From: Owenia fusiformis
Taxonomy: Eukaryota > Annelida > Polychaeta > Sabellida > Oweniidae
Length of the DNA stretch: 64,000 nucleotides
Reading direction: 5' to 3'
Assembly: GCA_903813345.2 (NCBI GenBank)
Contig: CAIIXF020000012.1
Location: forward strand, 7,215,615-7,279,614
Below are positions 23,363-36,340 of the stretch, piece after piece; positions within the stretch are counted from its first letter, which is position 1; the number at the start of each line of letters is the position of its first letter. The notes beneath the pieces are model-generated. The model had not been told where the DNA came from. It saw only the letters and a list, made by a program, of their open reading frames with translations, and made no database searches. The translations under genes and the position numbers were made by a program.

Positions 23363-23900
23363 ACACTGGTGATCCACTCGATTACGCTGGTTACCGAAAC
23401 GGTTCGTTTTGGTAACAAAATGTCGGAACATCGGAGGTGCGATTTTTCACTTTTCCTCATTTCAAGCGTTGTAGGCAGAATTCCCAAGACATTTTTAACA
23501 CAAACGTGTATCAGTATCATATGTTTAAGAAAATGTACATATTTGCCAACAAATAGTTCAGAAGACAACAGAATCGTCGATTTAATTCCTCACTTAAGTT
23601 ACATAAACGGTTTTTCGAAAAACAGTTAAGATCTGCACTTATAACCCAAACCGTTTATGTAACTTAAGTGAAGAATTAAATCGACGATTCTGTTGTCTTT
23701 TGAGCTATTTTTTTCGCAAACATGTACATTTTCTAAAACATATGATACTGATACACGTTTGTGAGAAAAAAACGTCGTGGGGATTCTGCCTACAACGCGT
23801 GAAATAAGGAAAAAGAAAAATTGTACCTTTGACGTTCCGACATTTTGTTACCAAAACGAACCGTTTCGGTAACCAGCGTAATCGAGTGGATCACCAGTGT
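23363..23900. repeat. 538-bp foldback with 250-bp arms
   Basis: The left arm at 23363-23613 and right arm at 23648-23900 are inverse copies with few differences (for example ACACTGGTGATCCACTCG at the outer ends, AACTTAAGTGA near the loop), around a loop of about 34 bp. Open frames on both strands here simply read the two arms. It is a transposon-like palindrome able to form a long hairpin. Confidence 0.8.
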
Positions 23901-24186
23901 TACCAGTGAGACTGTCAAAATTAAGAGAATTCGAAGAAGGCAATGCATTTATAGCGTAATTAATTTATCATGTATTATTTTTATTCACTATTGTAAACAG
24001 TGATTAATAAGCCCAATGTGGCCTGGGTAACATTGTTATTCTTATTTTCATACATATATTTGTTGAATTGTTAGACTGATCACTATAAATAAATAAATAC
24101 ACTTTTTAACTATTTTTATCATCGGTTCAATGTTTTATTTATTATGTTACTTATTTTATTCCATAATACTACTGTTTTCCCTGGGA

Positions 24187-24560
24187 AATCAAATCAAATT
24201 ATCCCTCTTAAAATCATATATACTCGAAAAATCATTTGTCCCTGTAAAAAAAATCATATATACTCGAAAAATCATGATATACTTGAAAAATCATATTGTC
24301 CCTATTTTTTCCAAAAAAGTTATTTTTTTCGAAAAAATCATTTTTCCAATTTTTTCAATTTTTCACCAAAATTTGATTTTTCCAATTTTTTCAGAAATTT
24401 TCATTTTTTTCAAAAAATTGCAATTTTTCAAAGATTTTCATTTATTTAAAAAAATTTCAATTTTGAATCATTTATTCATTTTTTTCAAAGATTTTCATTT
24501 TTTCCCAAAATTTTCAATTTTTCAATTTTCTTTCATATTTCTTTTTCCTTGAATTCTCAA
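24187..24560. repeat. AT-rich low-complexity run (T and A tracts with AATCAT words)
   Basis: Begins with repeats of AATCATATATACTCGAAAA and decays into alternating TTTTTTCAAAA and CAATTTTTTC blocks. The resulting Phe/Lys/Ile-rich frames (24130-24552) are low-complexity artefacts. Confidence 0.7.
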
Positions 24561-24570
24561 AAATTATACT

Positions 24571-24779
24571 GATACGGGATTTTTTGAATATCAATTTTAT
24601 TCCCTGTTATTTTCCCGGGGAAAACATGTTATTATGGAATAAAAAGGTTATTTCATGCTTGATTTTTTAATATGAATTTTATTCCACGGGAAATATGACA
24701 TTGACCTCGGTAAATATTATATTGACACTCCCCGGGAAAATAACAGGGAATAAAATTGATATTCAAAAAATCCCGTATC
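24571..24779. mobile_element. 209-bp MITE with perfect 50-bp inverted ends
   Basis: Positions 24571-24620 and 24730-24779 are exact reverse complements over 50 bases (outer GATACGGGATTTTTTGAATA, inner ATTTTCCCGGGG). A perfect match suggests a young copy or arm correction. A diverged relative lies at about 60605-60665. Confidence 0.8.
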
Positions 24780-25869
24780 AGATCCCGTATCAACCAGAAT
24801 CTCGTATCAGAACTACTACTGGTAATTTCTCTTAGGGTTATTAAAGGCAGAATCTGACTTTTTGCGGGTGACAAAATTACAAGCAACATGTATAATTGCC
24901 TACCAATCTATTCCTTACAATATCAAATACAATATCTCCAAGAAGATTCACAAAATGTCACAAATTGGTGAAGTTATTAATGATTCAAAGTGCAAAAATG
25001 GGTGAAAAATGTTTAAATTCTCCTAAATAATAAGAAACCATTCTTATATAAAAATAATACATTATTGTAAAAATCTTTAGTTTTCCTGGAATAAAGTATG
25101 CACTTTTGTGATTTTTAGAAAATAGACATTGCAAGGAATGACACGAACCAAAAATATTCTAAAATTGAAAGAATTTTTTGTTTAGCCTGCTCGCTATATC
25201 TGATTCTCTCTTTAATCATTTATATTAAAATATGATATGATACATTTTATCATTTTATTTCACAATCATTGGGTGATGACATACAAAAATTAAAAATAAA
25301 TAAGTTTTAGAAAATTATTATAGAATAAATAGGTTATTGAGGGAAAATATGATATTGGCCAAGGAAAAGATCATATTGACCATTAAATAACCTCTATATA
25401 TACCAACAACTTCATTTCAATTCAAAGGGCAATATCGATGGATATACATGTAGCCCGCTAACTTTTCCATTGACTTCCATACAAATGCTTCCCTAGGTAT
25501 ATGTAACACAGTGAAATATAAGCTATCTAAACTGAACAAGCCCGGCAAGGTGGTAATAATTCTTGTTTCCCTCATAAGTTGCATTTCTTTTATTATCAAA
25601 ATCAGATAAAAAATGCCAGAGACATACTTAATAACAGAAATACGCGTAGAACATGTTAACAGTAGTAAATTTAGTTGCCATGGAAACAAGTTGATTTTGA
25701 AAAATCCAGGGGATGCTTTTTTAAAGTTTCATTTCTGAAATCCCAGCTTTAAAAGAAAATCAACAGCTTAAAATGGTGTATTTTGAGCCTTTTCTTTCGA
25801 GGATCTTTGCAGGTCTGTAATGCCAAGGGGCGTCATATACAATGGTCATTGTAGTATAGCCAATTATTA
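24780..25869. other. AT-rich stretch, nothing recognised except a family B tail
   Basis: Only the fragment CCCGGCAAGGTGGTAATAAT near 25540 is recognisable. No gene is supported. Confidence 0.4.
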
Positions 25870-27459
25870 AGCTAAGTTCACACCAACGGCACTTTGATGG
25901 CGCTTTAAAGCGGCTTGTAAAGCGGCACCAAAGCGTAACAAAGTTTGATTAAAGCGTCGGGGTCGTAATAGGTAGTAGAAAGGCTCGGAGTAAAGCGGGA
26001 TATTCGGCAAGAGCACTAAAAATTTAAACTGTTCAAGCTACGTTCGCACCAACGGCGCTTTGATGGCGCTTTAAAGCGGCTTGTAAAGCGGCACCAAAGC
26101 GTAACAAAGTTTGATTAAAGCGTCGGGGTCGTAATAGGTAGTAGAAAGGCTCGGAGTAAAGCGGGATATTCGGCAAGAGCACTAAAAATTTAAACTGTTC
26201 AAGCTACGTTCGCACCAACGGCGCTTTGTTGGCGCTTTAAAGCGGCTTGTAAAGCGGCACCAAAGCGTAACAAAGCTTGATTAAAGCGTCTGGGTCATAA
26301 TAGGTCGTAGAAAAGCTCGGAGTAAAGCGGGATAATCGGCAAGAACGCCAAAAATGTTTAAACTGTTTAAAAATTTGGTGCGCTCTGTTATGAATTGATA
26401 AAAGCGCCGAGAGCGTATCAAAGCTTAACAAACCGTAACAAAGCTCAACAAAGCTTGACCCAAAGCGTAAGAAAGCTTAATAGAGCTTGGTTCAAAGCGG
26501 GGACCCCAGTCTCTTCACGGTCTGTTACCACTTGACACGCTTCGTTAAGATGTGTCAAGATTTGCTACGATCTGGCATGAAGATCTGACACGAGGTCAGA
26601 CGCTTTCATCAATATCTGACACTCTTTGTTACACTTTCATGAAGGACTCTCAAGCTTTCCAACGAATTGAGACGCTTTAATCAAGGATTGAAACGCTTTG
26701 CTAGGCTTTGCTACGCTTGACAGGTTTCCACACGCTATATCACGCCGTGCGACAAACATCATGTCTTCAGATAGGTCATGCTCTAGTCCATCTGGAATTT
26801 CTGGATCTTGTTGTTCTGCCATCGTGTTCTCGAGTCAAAGATGCAATGGTTTTATGGATCTACTGAATCGTATATAGTCATTTGATCAAAAGCGGCATGA
26901 AATCGGCGATCTCGACATTTTCCAATGCGTGACAAAGCTTAACAGAGCGTAACAATGCACAACAGAGCTTGGCAATCGTATCAGAGCCTGATATAAAGCG
27001 TCATAATCGCATCAAAGCGTAATAATGCTTATCAAAGCGTGATTTCAAGCGTAACAAAGCCTGGTCAAAGCGGGATCAAAGCGTGAGGAACCTATTAGAG
27101 CTATGTTAAGCTTTCCTACGCTTTGGATCAAGCTTTTCTGAGCTTTGTTACGGTTTGTTAAGCTTTGGTACGCACTCGGCACTTTAATAAATTCGTAACA
27201 GAGCGCCCAAAATTTTTAAACAGATTAAAATTTTTTGGCACTCTTGCCGAATATCCCGCTTTACTCCGAGCTTTTCTACGACCTATTACACTGTTACGAC
27301 CCCGACGCTTTAATCAAGCTTTGTTACGCTTTAGTGCCGCTTTACAAGGCGCTTTAAAGCGCCATCAAAGCGCCGTTGGTATAAACAAAAATGAACAAAA
27401 AGTTGGCGCTTTGCTCGCCGATTTAAAGCGTGGCATTCGCCGTTGGTGTGAACGTAGCT
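25870..27459. mobile_element. 1590-bp non-autonomous element, TTA target duplication (PIF/Harbinger-like)
   Basis: The ends AGCTAAGTTCACACCAACGG and, inverted, AGCTACGTTCACACCAACGG match with one difference. TTA flanks at 25867-25869 and 27460-27462, fitting the TWA duplication of PIF/Harbinger. Inside, a 166-bp unit is repeated three times (starts near 25881, 26047, 26213), its inverse occupies 27230-27400, and much of the middle is built of degenerate AAAGCGTAACAAAGC words. A non-repetitive island lies at 26735-26890. No transposase is present. Confidence 0.8.
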
Positions 27460-27699
27460 TTAAACACGAAGCCCCCTTCGAAAGGACTATTAAAAGGGTA
27501 AGAGCTCATGTCATCTATTGCCAAGCAGAAGTCTTTCTCTGTTCTCCAGCACCAACTTTATTAGCGTTCATGTGATTAAAGTGACCACAACGTCGAATAT
27601 GAATTCCAAGAACTCACACGCAGATATGGCGGACATTCCAATAAACAAACCTATCGTTCCACCCAGGTCTGCTATCAGTTTGTCAGGCTGAAAACAAAC

Positions 27700-30600
27700 T
27701 GACATTTTGTTGGGATGTCAACGATTGCATTTCCGCAAATGTCGATGTAGCTGAGAGAGAGAAAGGTTCACAATATGGCAAAGGAATGTACATTGGTGAC
27801 GAGAGAAACAATGTGACATTTTGTTGGGATGTCAACGATTGCATCTTCCACAGATGTTGTATTTGACATGTAATCGAATGATGTAGCCGAGGGAATGATA
27901 GGTTAACAATAAAGCAAAGGAGTGTACACTGACATTTTGTAGGGATGTCAACGATTCCATATTCCGCAAATGTTGTGTTTGGCATTTAATCGAATGATGT
28001 AGCTGAGGGAAGGATAGGTTAACATTAAGGCAAGGGAGTGTACACTGGTGACGAGAGAAACAATGTGTCATTTTGTAGGGATTTCAACGATTTCATATCC
28101 CGCAAATGTTGTGTTTGGCATTTAATCGAATGATGTAGCTGAGGGATGGATAGGTTAACATTAAGGCAAGGGAGTGTACAATGGTAACGAGAGAAACAAT
28201 GTGTCATTTTGTAGGGATGTCAACGATTGCATATTTCGCAAATGTTGTGTCTGGCATGTAATCGAATTATGTAGCTGATGGATGGATAGGTTAACATTAA
28301 GGCAAGGGAGTGTACACTGGTGACGAGAGAAACAATGTGTTATTTTATTGGGATGTCAACGATTGCATATTCTGCAAATGTTGTGTTTGGCATTTAATCG
28401 AATGATGTAGCTGAGGGATGGATAGGTTAACATTAGGGCAAGGGAGTTTACACTTGTGACGAGAGAAAAAATGTGGCATTTTGTTCGGATGTCAATGATT
28501 GCATATTCCGCAATATGTTGTGTTTGGCATATAATCATATGGTGTAGCTGAGGGATGGATAGGTTTACATTAAGGCAAGGGAGTGTACACTGGTGACGAG
28601 AGAAACAATGTGACATTTTGTTCGGATGTCAACGATTGCATATTCCGCAAATGTTGTGTTCGGCATGTAATCGAATGATGCACCTGAGGGATGGATAGGT
28701 TAACATTAAGGCAAGTGAGTGTACACTGGTGACGAGAGAAACAATGTGTTATTTTATTGGGATGTCAACGATTGCATATTCTGCAAATGTTGTGTTTGGC
28801 ATGTAATCGAATGATGTAGCTGAGGGATGGATAGGTTAACATTAAGGCAAGGGAGTGTACACTGGTGACGAGAGAAACAATGTGTTATTTTATTGGGATG
28901 TCAACGATTGCATATTCTGCAAATGTTGTGTTTGGCATTTAATCGAATGATGTAGCTGAGGGATGGATAGGTTAACATTAAGGCAAGGGAGTGTACACTG
29001 GTGACGAGAGAAACAATGTGTCATTTTATTGGGATGTCATCGAATGCATATTCCGCAAATGTTGTGTTTGGCATGTAATCGAATGATGTAGCTGAGGGAT
29101 GGATAGGTTAACATTAAGGCAAGGGAGTGTACACTGGTGACGAGAGAAACAATGTGTCATTTTATTGGGATGTCATCGAATGCATATTCCGCAAATGTTA
29201 TGTTTGGCATGTAATCGAATGATGTAGCTGAGGGATGGATAGGTTAACATTAAGGCAAGGGAGGGTACACTGGTGACGAGAGAAACAATGTGTCATTTTG
29301 TAGGGATGTCAACGATTGCATATTCCGCAAATGTTGTGTTTGGCATGTAATCGAGTGATGTAGCTGAGGGATGGATAGGTTAACATTAAGGCAAGGGAGG
29401 GTACACTGGTGACGAGAGAAACAATGTGTCATTTTATTGGGATGTCATCGAATGCATATTCCGCAAATGTTATGTTTGGCATGTAATCGAATGATGTAGC
29501 TGAGGGATGGATAGGTTAACATTAAGGCAAGGGAGGGTACACTGGTGACGAGAGAAACAATGTGTCATTTTGTAGGGATGTCAACGATTGCATATTCCGC
29601 AAATGTTGTGTTTGGCATGTAATCGAGTGATGTAGCTGAGGGATGGATAGGTTAACATTAAGGCAAGGGAGGGTACACTGGTGACGAGAGAAACAATGTG
29701 TCATTTTGTAGGGATGTCAACTAATGCATATTCCGCAAATGTTGTGTTTGGCATGTAATCGAGTGATGTAGCTGAGGGATGGATAGGTTAACATTAAGGC
29801 AAGGGAGGGTATACTGGTGACGAGAGAAACAATGTGTCATTTTGTAGGGATGTCAACGATTGCATATTCCGCAAATGTTGTGTTTGGCATGTTATCGAGT
29901 GATGTAGCTGAGGGATGGATAGGTTAACATTAAGGCAAGGGAGGGTACACTGGTGACGAGAGAAACAATGTGTCATTTTGTAGGGATGTCAACTAATGCA
30001 TATTCCGCAAATGTTGTGTTTGGCATGTAATCGAGTGATGTAGCTGAGGGATGGATAGGTTAACATTAAGGCAAGGGAGGGTACACTGGTGACGAGAGAA
30101 ACAATGTGTCATTTTGTAGGGATGTCAACGATTGCATATTCCGCAAATGTTGTGTTTGGCATGTAATCGAGTGATGTAGCTGAGGGATGGATAGGTTAAC
30201 ATTAAGGCAAGGGAGGGTACACTGGTGACGAGAGAAACAATGTGTCATTTTGTAGGGATGTCAACTAATGCATATTCCGCAAATGTTGTGTTTGGCATGT
30301 AATCGAGTGATGTAGCTGAGGGATGGATAGGTTAACATTAAGGCAAGGGAGGGTACACTGGTGACGAGAGAAACAATGTGTCATTTTGTAGGGATGTCAA
30401 CTAATGCATATTCCGCAAATGTTGTGTTTGGCATGTAATCGAGTGATGTAGCTGAGGGATGGATAGGTTAACATTAAGGCAAGGGAGGGTACACTGGTGA
30501 CGAGAGAAACAATGTGTCATTTTGTAGGGATGTCAACGATTGCATATTCCGCAAATGTTGTGTTTGGCATGTAATCGAGTGATGTAGCTGAGGGATGGAT

Positions 30601-31672
30601 AGGTTAACATTAAGGCAAGGGAGGGTACACTGGTGACGAGAGAAACAATGTGTCATTTTGTAGGGATGTCAACGATTGCATATTCCGCAAATGTTGTGTT
30701 TGGCATGTAATCGAATGATGTAGCTAAGGGAATGATAGGTTAACAATAAGGCAAAGGAGTGTACATTGACATTTTGTAGGGATGTCAACGAATGCATATT
30801 TCGCAAATGTTGTGTTTGACATGTAATCGAATGATGTAGCTGAGGGATGGATAGGTTAACATTAAGGCAAGGGAGGGTACACTGGTGACGAGAGAAACAA
30901 TGTGTCATTTTGTAGGGATGTCAACTAATGCATATTCCGCAAATGTTGTGTTTGGCATGTAATCGAGTGATGTAGCTGAGGGATGGATAGGTTAACATTA
31001 AGGCAAGGGAGGGTACACTGGTGACGAGAGAAACAATGTGTCATTTTGTAGGGATGTCAACGATTGCATATTCCGCAAATGTTGTGTTTGGCATGTAATC
31101 GAGTGATGTAGCTGAGGGATGGATAGGTTAACATTAAGGCAAGGGAGGGTACACTGGTGACGAGAGAAACAATGTGTCATTTTGTAGGGATGTCAACGAT
31201 TGCATATTCCGCAAATGTTGTGTTTGGCATGTAATCGAATGATGTAGCTAAGGGAATGATAGGTTAACAATAAGGCAAAGGAGTGTACATTGACATTTTG
31301 TAGGGATGTCAACGAATGCATATTTCGCAAATGTTGTGTTTGACATGTAATCGAATGATGTAGCTGAGGGATGGATAGGTTAACATTAAGGCAAGGGAGG
31401 GTACACTGGTGACGAGAGAAACAATGTGTCATTTTGTAGGGATGTCAACTAATGCATATTCCGCAAATGTTGTGTTTGGCATGTAATCGAGTGATGTAGC
31501 TGAGGGATGGATAGGTTAACATTAAGGCAAGGGAGGGTACACTGGTGACGAGAGAAACAATGTGTCATTTTGTAGGGATGTCAACGATTGCATATTCCGC
31601 AAATGTTGTGTTTGGCATGTAATCGAGTGATGTAGCTGAGGGATGGGTAGGTTAACAATAAGGCAATGGTGA
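27700..31672. repeat. 136-bp satellite array, about 29 copies, with higher-order structure
   Basis: The unit runs from GTGACGAGAGAAACAATGTG through GTCAACGATTGCATATTCCG and GATGTAGCTGAGGGATGGAT to GGCAAGGGAGGGTACACTG. At 29250-30250 the monomers pair into 272-bp dimers distinguished by CAACGATTGC against CAACTAATGC. From about 30474 a 524-bp block (four monomers, one lacking 20 bp) is repeated almost exactly at 30998. The left third is more diverged. The 60- and 79-codon minus-strand frames come from reading the monomer and are not genes. Confidence 0.93.
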
Positions 31673-32640
31673 GTACATTTCCCTTTTCATCCCGAAGAGT
31701 AAATATGATATTAGCAGTCGTAGTATGAGATTGCATATGCAGAGCGTCGGTCATATAGTTTCCATATAGCTTTTGAAGTCTCGCTTAATCTCGTTTTTTG
31801 TGAGATTTTAAGAGACTTGCATATTAGACCTCTATTGACTTACATTACCTTCTTTTAAATGGCATATTTGAATTCAGTGAAATGTTTTCTCCTATAATAG
31901 CTTTGATTTACACAGTTATGTAATTTGAATAATTTTCTATGACAATTTTAAAAAACTTGGGCCAAATGTCCATAGATGAAATGCTAAAATTCTTTAAACC
32001 CGTGGATTATTTGTATGTCAATCAACATTTGTATGCTTAATCACAACATGTGCATAAACAGGGTCATCATGTGGTATATCATTCAAGTTTTATACAGATT
32101 CAACTAACACACTTTGATAAATCATGAAATTAAGCCACTTTTCCAAGATTTTAGCATGTAAGTAAAGGGAACTCTAGCCCAAGTTAAAAGCTGAATAAAA
32201 GATGGCAGCACTAGATTTCATTGATTTTTCTGCTATTTAGAAACTATCCTAATACTTACTGGATAACTAGGCGACTCTTTTATGGTCTGATAGTTCAGCT
32301 CTTCAAAGTAAATATGTAAACGGACAACACTTTGCCTAAAAATCAAATGTAAATATCATGATCAAAAATAAATATAATATTAACATTGGCAACTCCATCC
32401 GATGTACCGTTTAATGCTTATTAGAAATAATCTAGAGAATTGAAAAAATTGATGAATGTAACATTATCTTCGAATTGAAAAAGGAAAATATCAAAATACG
32501 AGATTGAGTGATGGCTATATTGAAATGTTTGTTAAAGCAATGCATCTTACTACTAGTACTACATATTTTATAGTCGTATATTAGTACTATTATTGTAAAT
32601 GTATTGCAATCGATTTTGTGAGGAAACCAAGTGTTTGGTT
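31673..32640. other. Unique AT-rich stretch, nothing recognised
   Basis: No open frame of note, tandem repeat or inverted pair was found. Confidence 0.4.
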
Positions 32641-32644
32641 TGAA

Positions 32645-33060
32645 ACAGTATAAGTTATTAAATAATTTGAGTGCAATACAGGATATATTGTGCTCGAGAA
32701 ATTCTGTATTGTCACGAAATGAAATCGAGTGCCAATACATAATATCGTGAGCACAATATATCCTGTATTGCACTTCAAATCATTCTATAACGTTTTTATC
32801 GCGTGATCTCAGGCCAATGCATTTTACTAGGAAATATTCTAACTTGCTCTAAAACCATTAATTCAATGCAAACGATTTTATTTCATGAATGAAATCTGTA
32901 TTGCTACTGAGATTGTCCCCTCCGTACCATTTTCTGTATTACTAGTAGCCTACGAAGAAGATCAATCCCGTACCAATACAAGGTGAGAGGTCTCAATACA
33001 GGTTGGTACAGCACAAGAACTGACCAATCAGAGGGCTTCATTTTACAGATCATAAGATAA
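32645..33060. repeat. Dispersed foldback family A, copy 2
   Basis: Starts GAGTGCAATACAGGATATAT, with CTCGAGAAATTCTGTATTG and a mirrored ATATATCCTGTATTGCACTT. It then has ATTGCTACTGAGATTGTCCC and GACCAATCAGAGGGCTTCAT, all in the order of copy 1 at 20205-20560. Confidence 0.75.
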
Positions 33061-33452
33061 AAAAAGTTTGAATCTTGAAACGTCAACAAAAAGACAATCT
33101 TTTGATTCTCAAAGTCAAAGCTGTTGTCATTCAGAATTCAACTGAAATTTAATTGTTTAGGCCTATTTGTTAGCATGGTTAAATCCTTTATCTAGTGAGT
33201 CAACTTACGTGACTTTGTTCTTAAATTGTTCGACGGTGTCCTTGTTAACAGTTAACCCCATGTCCGTCATTAAGATTGGCAAGTACGCTGGGCTTGGCCA
33301 TGCCGCTGTTGTAATCCTGGTATTGTATGATATGTCCCTGTCATAAAAAGTTTTTTAAAAAAGATTAAAATTGCCCTTATACCTACTTTGTCGTCCGAAA
33401 CAAAAAATTACAAGTACGCATGCGCATTGGGTGAAATAATGTCGTCTGCAAT

Positions 33453-33575
33453 TAATGATTATTTACAAAGTAAATAGTTTTTAATAGCATAGCGACATCT
33501 TTATTATCTTACTATAACTGATTATTAGCGCATGCGTATGTTCATTCGATTTACACTTAGTCATAGTTGAGTAAA
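33453..33575 (+). repeat. A1 repeat of the Ngaro-type element
   Basis: Begins AATGATTATTTACAAAGTAA and matches the start of A2 (from about 40517) for about 120 bp up to GTAAAGCTTTTT. The match then stops where the LINE sequence starts. Confidence 0.8.
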
Positions 33576-36340
33576 GCTTTTTGAAGTTTTTGAAGAACCG
33601 TATAATGGATACTAATAGTGATATATATATATATTTCTTTATTGCGACCATAATTGATCATCATAATATACATTATTTTATGTTAACATATATACAAACA
33701 TTTAGGTGAACAATACAAGGTCTGGATGATATTTACAAAATGGCGTTTGTTCGATGTTGGTACATCGCATATAAAGTATTAGCAATAAATATACAGTCAT
33801 CCTGCTCATCTGGAGCGAAGATTAAGGGCAATACGCCATCCCCATATTTGTCAATAAGGGGTTTTAATAATAATCGACGACTCTTAAGTTCAGTACAATC
33901 CTTTATAAAATGAATTAATGTTTCACACTCTCCACATAAAGGACACAATCTATTTTCTTTAGCTTCTGCATACCTCCCAATGGCTTCCCCCACCAGAAGC
34001 CGTACCATAAACTTACATTTGAAAATGAGATCAGGCCTAAATTTACATAATTGGTACCATATTATTGGAACTCGATTATTGACGACATCTCTGTACGTCT
34101 TAATCTTAGTATACATCATGCATTTTAGATGCCATCTATTTATGTAGTAATTGGATACTGCATTTTTAGAAATTTTCTTCCAATGATGCTTTTTGGGGAA
34201 AATACCTTGGTCGATATAGCTCTTCATTCTATCTAAGAGATTAAACCTTGTACCTAGTTTGATTATTTCAGCTATAGGCGATGACACTGACATCCCTACG
34301 ATAAATATTTTAAAAAGTAGGATGTACCATCGAGCAATACTCACAGCTTTACATTGACCAGCACAAGTGTTAAATATATGCCAAAAGAACATGAGTTTCT
34401 TCATTGCAATAACTTCACTGATGTCACACCAGCCTATCTGTGACAAGGATGCACAATCTGTTGTATGTTTTGGTAAACCTTGAATATGTTTAGCTGTTTG
34501 AGTATGGAAACGTTCTAGTTTACCCAGGCTGGAGTCATTGTATTCAAGAACCTCTGCTCCATAAAGAACTGTAGGAATTGACACTGCCCAGTACAGTTTG
34601 GAAGCTGATAGGGGGTTTACAGTACAATTTTCAGGAGTTATACAGTCGACTGTAGCATATAAATTCCTTCTACCTTTAGAAATACCATTCTCAATGTGGT
34701 AACCAATGTCTCTCTGTGTAACAGGGAGTCCTAAATGAACAAGTTCATTTACAATGGCAATGTTGTCTATACCGAAATTAAAAGGGAGTTGGTCTTTATT
34801 CCTCCCTTTAACAAAATGAACTGCAGAGCATTTTTTGGGATGAATTTGAAAACGCCACCTATTGGCGTAGTTATAAACTATATTTAACATTGATTGCATG
34901 GTATTTCTAAAAGACGAAATTAAAATGGTGTCATCTGCATAGGATGGAGCACAACATGACATCCCTCGTATAGCACAGCCTAGCCCAGAATTAACGAGCT
35001 CTTCCAATAAGGGATTCATGAATCGTACATATAATTCCATTGATAAAACCCCTCCCTGATGAACACCCTGACTTACAATAAATTTTTCACTACATTTACC
35101 CTTTACTCTGACACAACATTTATAACCTTCATACGTTTCAAGGATCATCTTCCATAATTTGCCATTTATACCCTGGTTATACAAAATGTACATTAAGCCA
35201 TTTAACCACACAGTATCAAAAGCTTTTTTCACATCAATAGCCAGAGCGTAAGCCTCAGACCCATTTTCTAATTGATTTGCAATAGTCTCCCTTAGTATTA
35301 ACGACGTGTCAAGACAAGAAGCGCCAGGCTGTGCAGCATACTGTAATTTGGATCGACAAAAATCACCACACAGTTTACTCCGTTCAAGTATTAATCTGTC
35401 TAGAATTTTGCTATACGAACACATGAGAGTAATACCCCTGTGGTTATCCTTGTCTAAGATATCCTTGTTATTACCCTTGTATAACGTAATTATGACACCA
35501 ATCTTTAAACTACATGGGACATACTCAAGTTTAAACATACAATTAAAAATCATAGTAAGGACCTCGATAAGGGTCTCACCACCATACCTTAAGTGCTCTG
35601 ATGAGATACCATCTATACCACATGCTTTATTACAATTTAAGGATTTAATAGCCATGGCCAGATCATTCTCAACAAAACATTCATTAAATGAGCCATCATT
35701 ATTTTCTGAATATCCACGCTTCATGAAGTCCATCATTGCATTAACATGTGCTTTAAAATCTGTGTCAAAACTATCACATTCCTTTGGAGTAAAAAGCTGA
35801 CTAAAATAATTAGACCATTCTTGCCTTACAGCATCTGGCTCTTGGAGTACTATACCGTGGTCATTTCTAATACAATTGGAATTTTTCCCAGATTTCTTGT
35901 GCCTATTGGCCAAAAACCAGTAGTACCTTGCATCTATATCTTGACTTTCATCAATATCTTTCTGACAATTAATATTATATTCTACCTCAGCCTGTCTCAA
36001 GGCACGTCTAAATGCTCTTTTGGCATCTTTGTATCTTAACCAAAAAATATTGTTACCACGATGCATACCACTTTTTTTCCACTCTGACCACATTTTATTC
36101 TTTGCTTTCATAAGGTCTTTAATGCTAGAATTCCAATAAGGTTTAAGTCTCTTGTTATATTTCCTTTTGGGAATTCTATCATTAGAAACAGATTTAAGGA
36201 TATCCGTAACCTGGTTTAACACGGAATCTATATACTCTTTACTGACGTCACAATCTAAAATTTTATTCTCGAGGTTAATCTTAATGTCCGCAAGACCCTG
36301 ACTTACACCCTTGGTAGAAACGCAAGGAGCTAAGCCAAGG
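33576..36340 (-). mobile_element. 5'-truncated LINE (non-LTR retrotransposon) inserted antisense
   Basis: One open frame of 876 codons (36363-33733, the first residues probably from flanking sequence) encodes a connector (KPYWNSSIKDLMKAKNKMW), then a non-LTR reverse transcriptase and a C-terminal zinc-binding motif. The RT motifs are NKACGIDGISSEHLRYGG, DKDNHRGITL, ALAIDVKKAFDTVW, SQGVHQGGVLS and SYADDTILI (catalytic Asp pair). The zinc motif is CPLCGECETLIHFIKDC. The apurinic-type endonuclease that normally comes first is missing, so it is 5'-truncated. The 3' end has AATAAAG followed by an AT dinucleotide tail (about 33625-33640). The RT frame has no stop, so insertion looks recent. The clade was not determined; a target duplication was not found. 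Confidence 0.85.

Noticed and set aside
23149-23629. Overlapping frames on both strands
   Set aside because: They read the arms of the foldback at 23363-23900 and its flank.
24130-24552. 140- and 101-codon Phe/Lys/Ile-rich frames
   Set aside because: Low-complexity AT-rich sequence with no motif.
27683-31432. Series of 60- to 100-codon minus-strand frames starting MTHCFSRH
   Set aside because: All are readings of the 136-bp satellite; 136 is not a multiple of three, so each monomer changes frame and no continuous product exists.
27700-31672. CRISPR-like array
   Set aside because: Contiguous 136-bp units with no distinct spacers in a eukaryotic context; it is a satellite.
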